From: Torymus aiolomorphi
Lineage: Eukaryota > Arthropoda > Insecta > Hymenoptera > Torymidae
NCBI GenBank assembly: GCA_036365515.1
Contig: CM070876.1
Span: 120,826,810 to 120,890,809, forward strand
Direction of reading: 5' to 3'
DNA: 64,000 nt
Under the pieces are notes generated by a model. That model was not told where the DNA came from and searched no databases. It worked only from the letters and a program-made list of their open reading frames with translations. A program made the position numbers and the translations under genes. This document shows positions 56,573 to 64,000 of this stretch, one piece after another; within the stretch, counting starts at the first letter, position 1; each line of letters starts with the position of its first letter.

Positions 56573-57843
56573 ATTATTTGATTTACTATAAAAAAAGTTT
56601 ACTTTGTGGGTTTTTTTTCAACCGTATGGCATAAAACTAGAAATCAAAAGGAATACTGTGCTATAATTTTCAATATGGCAAGCCGTATTAATTTCAGAGA
56701 TATAGCAACATAAAGAAAAACTCCATGTTAATTGTATATCTATATATAGTCATACCGTGTAAGTGGTATCTATTTAAAATATCGTATTGACACCTTTTTT
56801 CTAACATCGACATTTTTTTATTATTTTTGGTGTAGTGTATAGAGACTCATGAAGGGTTTCCAGCGTAAATAATATTTTCAGATTACAATTTTTGCGATAT
56901 TGAAGAATTTGAGCCGGAGAACGTTCTTAATGAAATCAGTATTTCCCGGGGTTCCCATATTAAAAATATATAAAAGTGATCGATATACATTGTTGAATTA
57001 TAAAAAAGAGTTGCTGAAAGAACCTAATGAAAAGAAGGGCTTGGATAAATTTTGAAAAATAAATATCTAATCTGCAAAATTGATATCATCGTAGTATATA
57101 AAAGTTACATTGATCAATTCAATCAAACTATTCAGAAATTGGACCAAATTAACTAACAGCTAATGAAAAAATGGGGATTATACATATATGCAAATAAGCA
57201 TTGTACATACATGTGAATTTATATATGTATACGAGAATAGACTTAAAAAATATAGAACATATTTACTATATACACTGATTAACAATTACTCATTCACAAA
57301 TTACACTAACGTGTAATAGGCTTCTTCTCCTCCTGCTTTTATTTGCATTACAACGCTGTCGCCGCATGATACGGGATAAAGCTCTTCCTTATCCTCTTAG
57401 TCGGTAACGTATCGCGCTCCCCATAGGCGCAGCCGCGGGGCGCGTAGTCCTCGCAATGCATCCTTTCGTTTGTTTGTTTATTCTAATTTTGTAGTAAATA
57501 ATTATTATTTAATACTATAATAATCTTTAGTTATGCAGGAATCTTAAATGCAATTTATTTCATACATTTCATGAGTTTTTACACACCGTTTTGTCAAATG
57601 TATATAATCACTACGCGAAAACTTTCAAAAATCGAAAATCAATAAACAATGCTAAATAAATTTTTTTTATCATTATAACTTTTCTTATTGTGACCTATTT
57701 TGAATTATGCAATATTTAAAATAATTATTTGGGGCAACTTTTTTAATGCACGGAATGGCATTTTCAAATATCGCACTTTAGAGGACTGAATCGCGGGATA
57801 CGAAAATACGTTTCTGCGCATGCGCAGAATTTTGGGTGGAACG
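56573..57843 (-). repeat. Right terminal inverted repeat
   Basis: Reverse complement of the left TIR. It ends with TTCTGCGCATGCGCAGAATT and GGGTGGAACG, followed by GGACTATGCC to the element end. Lacks the small end duplication of the left arm. Confidence 0.88.
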
Positions 57844-57853
57844 GGACTATGCC

Positions 57854-59112
57854 TCTTTAACTGCCCCATTAGGACAAGGATGCATGTCAAAAATACGAAA
57901 AAAATTCTCATAGTAGCAAAAAGGAAAAAGTTTGCAGTTCGTGCGAGTATTAGAGGTCGCCAATATCATAGAAAAAATTTAGACACAATATCGCTCTACC
58001 GGTACTACCCCATCAGAACAGGGGTGCACGTCGAAGACACCAAAAAAATTCTCACAGTCGCAAAAATTGCGTTATGAAAAAGTTTGCAGTTGGAACGAGT
58101 ATTAGATGTCGCGAATAGCATAGAAAGAATTCATGAACGAAATCACTCTTCTGGAACCACCCCATCAGGGGAAGGGTGCATGTCAAAAACACGAAAAAAA
58201 TTGTCATAGTAGCAAACATTACGTTATGAAAAAATTTGCAGTTGAAATGTGTATTAGATGTCGCGAATAGCATAAAAAAATTTCAGGAACGAAATCGCTA
58301 ATCCAGAACTACCCCATCAATACAAGGGTGAACGTCAGAAACACGAAAAAAATTCTCACAGTCACAAAAATTGCCTAGGGAAAAGGTTTGCAGTTGGAAA
58401 GTACATAAGAGGTCACCCGTAGCATGGAAATAATTCAGGAACGAAATGGCTCTTCCTTAACTACCCCATCAGGACAGGGGCGCACGTCAAAAAGAGGACA
58501 AAAATTCTCACAGTCGCAAAAATTACGTTAGGAAAAAGTTTGCAGTTGCAATGTATATTAGAGATCGCTAATAGGCTAGAAAAAATTGAGGAACGAAATC
58601 GCTCTTCCGGAACTACCCATCAGAACAGGGGTGCACGAAAAACCCCAAAAAAATTCTCACATTCGCTAAAATTACGTAAGGAAAAAGTTTGCAGTTGGAT
58701 AATTTATAAGAGGTCGCCAAATGTATAGAAAAAATTCATGAATGAAATCACTCTTCCGGAACTACCGTATCAGGGCAAGGGTGAATGTCAAAAACACGAA
58801 AAAAATTCTTATGTAGCGAAAATTACGTTAGAAAAAAGTTTGCAGTTGGAACGTACATTAGAGGTCGCCAATAGCCTAGAAAAAATTGAGGAATGAAATC
58901 GATCTTCCGGAACTATCCCTTCAGGCCAAGGATGCACGTCAAAAAAAAAAAATTCTCACAGTCGCAAAAATTACGTTAGGGAAAACTTTGCAGGTGGAAC
59001 GTATTAGAGGTCACGAATAGCGTAGAAAAAATTCGGGAACAAAATCGCTCTTCCGGAACTACTCCATCAGGACAAGGGTGCACTTCAAAATACGAAAAAA
59101 GTTCTCACAGTA
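57854..59112 (+). repeat. 151 bp satellite, right part (~8 units)
   Basis: GTTTGCAGTTGG or variants recur at about 57,929, 58,083, 58,235, 58,387, 58,539, 58,689, 58,841 and 58,989, in the orientation of the left part (44,712-45,156). Short open frames in it are repeat by-products. It ends at CAGTAGTATGGTCGGCTAGC, where the outer unit resumes. Confidence 0.87.
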
Positions 59113-59421
59113 GTATGGTCGGCTAGCTTAATATTAAGCTGGGCCTATATCAAGTTCTGGTACTCGCGAATTATTTTTCTATTTTTTGCTCCGAGCATCT
59201 TGCAGCATAAAAATATGACCACTCTCCGAATTCGCTAAGGTATAAACTAGCAAAGATATCCGAACGTGGTCTTCTAGCTTAATATTAAACTATCTCGCAT
59301 ATTTCTCGGCTGGATAAGAAAAATCCGGTTTGGTGTAGAAAATTAGCATAAAATTAGCAGAAAATTATGGTATTGTTTATAAGCTCGGATCATAAAAGTG
59401 ATCTGCCAGCTTAATAGACGT

Positions 59422-59860
59422 ATGTAATGCGTGGCTCGCTGCAGCATATCGTTGGAGACGTTATTCTCATGCTTTCGAATTAGGTACTAAAACTCATCTA
59501 CATTTTGTGGGGCACCATTGTGGTACACCGTCTGTTTCGGGTAGCCCCAAAAATAATAATCTAGAGGAATAAAATCATGTGAGCGAGCTTGCCATGCTAA
59601 TTATGCAATCGAACGGCCAAGTTGTAATCTGCGGGCATTTCAAAGTAACAATCAACCTAACAATCAACCTACCGCACTACCCAACATATACTGCATTTGT
59701 TTGCCTCATGCACTGCACCATCGAGCCCGACCACTAGAGCTCTTACATAGCAAGTTTAAAGTTTTTTTACATGTTATTTCAGCGATGAAAAATTTGGAAA
59801 TACCTGTTGAAAATAGTATACATCTATATTGTACGCATGAATATATATATACAGTAGGTA
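59422..59860. other. Unassigned flank
   Basis: No gene is recognised. The stretch 59,440-59,640 reads like old transposase-type sequence (GTGGTACACCGTCTGTTTCGG region), but no frame is open. It borders the copia C LTR. Confidence 0.3.
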
Positions 59861-60146
59861 TGTGTGAGCGCGCGACTGTATCGAGAGCGCGCAATGTCGT
59901 ATAGGTCCGAGTGTAAACATGTACCTCTCCCCTTCCTAGAGTGTGTACGTGAGCAAGCATTAAGTCTAAGTCGAGAGGCAGCGAACGATACGCTGCTCTG
60001 TCTCTCTACTGCCGTACGCTGAGCGGAAAGCACCTTGCGCGAGTTGCTATGAAGCGCTCGGATTACGTTTATACTGAAACTGAATAAACCAGTCATTCTT
60101 TATATATAAAAGTGTCTCTCCTTATTAATATTACCACACCTCAACA
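59861..60146 (+). repeat. Copia C 5' LTR (start uncertain)
   Basis: The end at CCTCAACA (60,146) is fixed by the primer site that follows. The start is chosen as the TG at 59,861 giving a length like that of element B. It contains AATAAA at about 60,083 and TATATATAAAAG at about 60,101. Confidence 0.55.
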
Positions 60147-60165
60147 TGGTAGCAGAGGTCCGTGG
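60147..60165 (+). promoter_or_regulatory. Copia C primer-binding site
   Basis: TGGTAGCAGAGGTCCGTGG directly follows the LTR; its first eleven bases are complementary to the 3' end (CTCTGCTACCA) of insect initiator tRNA-Met. Confidence 0.8.
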
Positions 60166-60271
60166 TTTTGCCTGATTGGTAAGTAAAAAATTCTCTTATC
60201 TTCTACGTCGACTCTCGAGTCGCGTAGAGATAATAAAAGTGCCGCATATGTGAACACCGTGAGAAACATAT

Positions 60272-61474
60272 ATGAAAGAAGAATCAAAGTTAACAGTTGA
60301 GCAAGAAGACGATTCGCAGCACGAAGGAAAGCTCGAATCACTTGAAGAAGATACGACCACAGAGGTTAAGCAAGAAGTAAATTCCGAACACGAAGGAACG
60401 TTCGAGAACGAAAACAAAATGGAGAGAAAAGATATCACAATACCGGTGTTTGATGGAGAAGACTACAGTATGTGGAAGAAAAGAATTACGATGTACTTGA
60501 AGATGAAAAGGTGTGACACAGTAATAACCAGAGCAAGAGTTGCGGCAGACAAAGATGACTGGGAAGAAAATGACTTGAAGGCCATCAATTTGATTTACAG
60601 TGCCATTTCCAACAAACAATTGGAGTTTGTGTGTGAAGAAGATACGGCGTATAAAATAATAAAGAAACTGGACGATATGTACCTAAAGGAGTCTACAGCA
60701 CTACAGATTGTGTGCAGGAATAAATTGGAAAAATTGAGACTAGAAAAGTACAGTGATACAGCAACATTTTTCAGTGAATTTGAAAAATCAGTGAATGAGT
60801 TAAAAAGCGCAGGTGTAAAAATAAGTGAAAAAGAGAAATTGAATTACATGTTGAACACGTTGCCGAGCCAATACAGTTACATTGGCGATTTAATAGACAC
60901 GTTAAAAGAAGAGGATCAAACAGCATCGTATGTGAAAAATAAAATACAGATAGCTGAAATGAAAAATAATAGCGAGCATAGCGAACAAAGGTCAAATGTA
61001 TTCGCTGCAAAAAAAGACCAGAAAGGAAGCTGCTTCAAGTGTGGCAGAACAGGGCATTTCGCACGAGAATGTCAAAATGGAGGACAAGCAGGACAAAGCG
61101 GCACAACATGGCGAGGCTCAACACGTGGCCGCGGCCGAGGCAAGGCAGGAAGAGGCAACTACGGCAGGGGGCGCGGAAACTTCCGCCAGCAAGGAGCCAG
61201 CACGAGCGAGCAGAGCGGCGAAGGTACGAGTGCGTGGATAGCTACGGCGCATGCGGCGCAGAGTAAACATAGTCAAGGTAGGCTAGATAATGATATACAG
61301 TGGTTGCTGGACAGCAGCTGTACAAATCACATAATAAATAACGTTGAGTATTTTGATAAATTTATTGACCTTAAAGAACCGGTAAATATCTACTTAGGGG
61401 ATAATCGATATATAAAAGCAACGAAAATTGGAAACGTAGTTATTTTAACGCGTTTGGTAAAAAGAATGAAGTGA
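60272..61474 (+). CDS. Copia C gag-protease
   Basis: A 400-codon frame. An acidic leader is followed by the copia gag core: ITIPVFDGEDYSMWKKRI, DDWEENDLKAINLIYSAI, STALQIVCRNKLEKLRL, YMLNTLPSQYSYIGDL. Around residue 254 an intact zinc knuckle reads CFKCGRTGHFAREC, then an Arg-Gly-rich nucleocapsid tail. The protease begins with WLLDSSCTNHI near residue 344; the usual active-site Gly of DSG is Ser here (element B keeps DSGC). The frame leaves the coding path at about 61,435 and ends in a few unrelated residues; pol continues in another frame overlapping it. An upstream Met at 60,272 fits the gag start seen in element B; MERKDITIPVFDGED at 60,419 is a second candidate. Confidence 0.88.
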   Translation: MKEESKLTVEQEDDSQHEGKLESLEEDTTTEVKQEVNSEHEGTFENENKMERKDITIPVFDGEDYSMWKKRITMYLKMKRCDTVITRARVAADKDDWEENDLKAINLIYSAISNKQLEFVCEEDTAYKIIKKLDDMYLKESTALQIVCRNKLEKLRLEKYSDTATFFSEFEKSVNELKSAGVKISEKEKLNYMLNTLPSQYSYIGDLIDTLKEEDQTASYVKNKIQIAEMKNNSEHSEQRSNVFAAKKDQKGSCFKCGRTGHFARECQNGGQAGQSGTTWRGSTRGRGRGKAGRGNYGRGRGNFRQQGASTSEQSGEGTSAWIATAHAAQSKHSQGRLDNDIQWLLDSSCTNHIINNVEYFDKFIDLKEPVNIYLGDNRYIKATKIGNVVILTRLVKRMK

Positions 61475-64000
61475 ATATAAGTAATGTTTTTTATGCCGAA
61501 AAAATGAATATGAATTTAATAAGTTTTGGAAAATTAACAGATAACAATACGATTATATCGAAAGGAGATGTAGCAAAGATAATAGATAAAAATAATAAAT
61601 TGATAGCAGTAGCGTACAAAGAAAATCAAACTTATAGAATAAATAGTACCTTGAAACATAGAGAAAATTTTGTAAACACAGTCGAATGTAACAATAGAAA
61701 TATGACTCTGAAGGAGAAATGGCATAGAATGCTAGGATACATAAATTTTAAGTATTTAGGTACAATATGTAAACAGCAGTTGCTATCGGGAATTCCAGAA
61801 ACACTTGAAAAGGAATTTATGAAATCTAAAACGTGTATAGAGAATAAGATGAATAATCTACCGTTTAAAAATAATAGAATAAGGGCAAGTAAAATTTTAG
61901 AAATTATCCATACCGATGTATGCGGCCCTTTCAAAACGACCGGATTCAAAGGAGAAAAATACTTTGTTTCGTTTATAGACGATTATAGCAAAATTGCCAA
62001 AGTTTATTGCATAAAATCTAAAGATGAAGTAATTAACTGTCTAGTCCAATTTGTTAACGAAAGTGAAAATTTAACGGGAAAACGAGTAAAAATATTAAGA
62101 TGTGATAACGGGAAAGAATATTTGAATAGTTGCATTTATAAATTCGCCAAAGAAAAAGGTATAATTTTGAACAATTGCCCGGCATATGTACACGAGTTAA
62201 ACGGAACCGCGGAACGGTTTAATAGAACGATAATGGGTATGGCGCGATGTTTACTAACAGAAGCACAAGTACACAAAAGATATTGGCCTGAAATAATATG
62301 TGCGGCAACATATTTGAAAAATCGAACGTTGACTAACACGATAGAGAGGAAAACTCTGTACGAAATATTTTTTAATAGACGGCCGGATGTCAGACATTTA
62401 CGTCTTTACGGGAGTAGGGTTTTTGTAAGGAAACCGGAACAAAAGAGAATTTCTAAATGGGATAGAAAGGCAGATATGGGAATTTTATTAGGATATAGTG
62501 AGGTAGGCTATAGAGTCCTATTAAATAATAAAATCATAGTTGCAAGACACGTAGATATTGTTGAGCAAAACGTAAAATGTATAGGGCTTGATGAGGTAGA
62601 GTCAAAATATCCATCTCCTTCTACTTCGACTCTCGAGTCACTTAGAGGAGATCAAAATGATCGGGATGCCGATTTAAGCGATGATAATTTTTTTGAAAGC
62701 GCGGTTGAGAATAATGAACAGGAACAAAAAGTAACAAATAAGAAAAATATAGAACTATTAAAAGTCCCACGTAAATCTACACGTGATAGAAAAAGCCCAA
62801 TAAGATATCCAGAAAATATTTCGAATAATATTTATGTAAATTACTGCAGGGTAGATACTCCATATACATTTGAGGAGGCGATGTGTAGTAATGATAGTGA
62901 GAGCTGGCTAAAAGCTACGGATAAAGAAATAAAAAGTTTAAGTGAAAATAAAACATGGGAACTAGTTGAAAGGATACCAAATGAAAAGGTAATAGATGTA
63001 AAATGGGTTTATAGTAAGAAATCTGATGATACGTATAAAGCGAGATTAGTCGTAAGAGGATTTCAACAGACAAATGTTATTGACGACATATACGCTCCAG
63101 TTGCTAAAATGCAAACTTTAAAATTTTTGTTTTCCTTTTGTTGCCAGAATGGCCTAATTATAGAACAGATGGATGTAGTCACAGCATTTTTAAATGGTGA
63201 AGTAAGCTCGGAGGTATATGTCGGTCAACCGAAAGGTTATAGCGATGGAACAAACAGGGTTTGTAAATTACGTAAAGCATTGTACGGACTACGAGAAAGT
63301 CCAAGGGCATGGTATGAATGTTTGGATGTATATTTGACAAAGATAAAATTTAAAAGGAGTAACGTAGATTATTGTTTATATACTCAAGGTGAAGGTATAG
63401 ATCAAATTTACTTATTAATATATGTCGATGACTTGTTAATTTGTAGTAAGAGTAAAAAGAAAATTAAGAATTTAAAAAGAGTCTTATCAGGAAAATTTAA
63501 GATGAAAGACCTAGGAGAAATTAAAGAATACCTTGGTATTAATGTAGAGTATGATTATCGAAATTGTGATATGAAATTAAGTCAGACTAAGTATATAGAG
63601 TCATTAGCGAATAAATATCAATTGCAGAATAGTAAATTATATAGCACTCCTATGGAGACGAATTTAAAAATTGAAAAGGCTGAAATAAGCGAGTCAGATA
63701 TTAAATATAGAAATTTGATAGGTGCATTATTATATATAAGCTCAAGTACAAGGCCCGATATAAGTTATAGTGTTAATTATCTGAGTAGATATCAAAATAG
63801 TTATAACGAGACTCATTGGAAATATGCGTTACGAATCTTGAAATACTTGTATTTAACTAAAGATTTAAAGTTGAACTATAAAAGAAATGTAAATTGCGAA
63901 ACTATAGAGTGTTATGTGGACGCAGATTGGGCTGGTGATAATGTTGACAGAAAATCCACATCTGGATATGTTATTAAAGTATTTGGAAATGTAATTGATT
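61405..64000 (+). CDS. Copia C integrase-RT-RNase H, open to window end
   Basis: The frame is open from 61,405 to the last base, over 860 codons; I translated it and saw no stop. Order: protease end (GKKNEVNISNVFYAEKM), pre-integrase region (WHRMLGY for the usual GH, and KSKTCIENK where element B has CTTC, so the zinc site is damaged), integrase with D (IHTDVCGP), D (LRCDNGKEY) and E (ELNGTAERFN), a linker with Ser/Asp/Asn, then reverse transcriptase: DVKWVYSKK, YKARLVVRGFQQ, MDVVTAFLNGEV, KALYGLRESPRAW, catalytic IYVDDLLIC, and RNase H starting with YVDADWAGDNVDRKSTSGYV. All polymerase and integrase catalytic acids are present. It begins without its own Met and needs gag-protease in front, i.e. 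a repaired or bypassed shift near 61,435. Confidence 0.9.

Larger units (their letters stand above)
45157..57853. mobile_element. 12.7 kb non-coding TIR element with inverted satellite arrays
   Basis: Terminal inverted repeats of about 1.27 kb (45,185-46,448 and 56,573-57,843) start with a GTTCCACCC block and TTCTGCGCATGCGCAGAA. TCTGTAAC (45,149-45,156) and TCTTTAAC (57,854-57,861) flank it: an 8 bp duplication with one mismatch, and fusing the flanks rebuilds one intact 151 bp unit. The interior is two head-to-head arrays of a 91 bp repeat. Without its three later insertions it would be about 7 kb. There is no transposase or other coding sequence belonging to it. An 8 bp duplication fits hAT, P or Merlin-like transposases; the ends do not decide. 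Confidence 0.8.
43126..59421. mobile_element. Outer 16.3 kb inverted-repeat unit
   Basis: Left end ACGTCTACTAAGCTAGCTGA and right end, read in reverse, ACGTCTATTAAGCTGGCAGA agree, and the match continues through TCACTTTTATG, GAGCTTATAAACAATACC. A second matching module (ATATCTTTGC...CCTTAGCGAATTCGG) follows on each side. Three copies of the palindrome CTAGCTTAATATTAAGCTAG or variants lie at 43,206, 59,123 and 59,272. Inside are the 151 bp satellite and, within that, the 12.7 kb element. A target duplication is not clear (ATTTA against ATGTA). Confidence 0.65.
59861..64000 (+). mobile_element. Copia element C, runs off the window
   Basis: A Ty1/copia retrotransposon on the plus strand: putative 5' LTR, initiator-tRNA primer site, gag, protease, then integrase, reverse transcriptase and the start of RNase H in a frame open to the last base. 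It is related to element B throughout. Its only coding break in the window is one frameshift near 61,435. The 3' LTR is outside the window, so the LTR start at 59,861 (TGTGTGAGCG) is a guess. Confidence 0.88.

Noticed and set aside
45157..57853. Maverick/Polinton-type giant transposon
   Set aside because: Size and long TIRs fit, but there is no polymerase, integrase or capsid gene, and the flanking duplication is 8 rather than 6 bp.

Overview
The window looks like insect nuclear DNA, AT-rich and crowded with transposons. A Hymenoptera-like genome is a guess I cannot prove. Evidence for an arthropod: three Ty1/copia elements, two of them primed by the 3' end of initiator methionine tRNA and one by its internal anticodon arm as in Drosophila copia; several non-LTR retrotransposons of arthropod type; and one spliced exon of a conserved animal gene. 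No rRNA, CRISPR array or operon is present.

The only host gene segment I can support is a 188 bp exon of ALDH7A1 (antiquitin) at 1,744-1,931, minus strand, with a clean acceptor and a GTAAGT donor. It is hemmed in by a Tc1/mariner-type MITE, a 330 bp tandem repeat and two foldback elements.

Layout. 0-10 kb: MITEs, foldbacks, short tandem repeats, one near-perfect 106 nt hairpin (9.8 kb). 10.3-13.7 kb: a LINE (10.85-13.3 kb) apparently inserted in an LTR-like sequence. 16.8-18.0 kb: a 92 bp satellite split by a foldback with Transib-like ends and a 5 bp target duplication. 18.26-23.32 kb: a complete but decayed copia element (A), minus strand, with 282 bp LTRs and an ATTTG target duplication. 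25.2-27.5 kb: a short satellite and a gag-protease remnant of a gypsy-type element. 28.4-30.3 kb: a TIR element holding a tRNA-like sequence. 30.3-33.3 kb: degenerate AAGTCT-type repeats, microsatellites and a TTAA-flanked foldback whose empty site is still present nearby. 33.87-37.60 kb: copia element B, minus, with the RNase H core deleted. 37.8-42.5 kb: a second LINE of the same family as the first, carrying a palindromic MITE in its 3' UTR. 59.86-64.0 kb: copia element C, plus, with a pol frame open to the window edge.

The most striking object is 43,126-59,421. Its ends are short inverted repeats. Inside lies a 151 bp satellite; into that satellite a 12.7 kb element (45,157-57,853) has inserted, with roughly 1.27 kb terminal inverted repeats and an 8 bp (one mismatch) target duplication. 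Its interior is not coding: it is two head-to-head arrays of a 91 bp repeat meeting at about 51,146. These arrays were later hit by a MITE, by a 1.56 kb TIR element and by a 3.56 kb R1/I-type LINE, each with a recognisable target duplication. The 91 bp repeat is a diverged relative of the 92 bp satellite at 16.8-17.2 kb. Such a large non-coding TIR element built of inverted satellite arrays is my best candidate for something undescribed.
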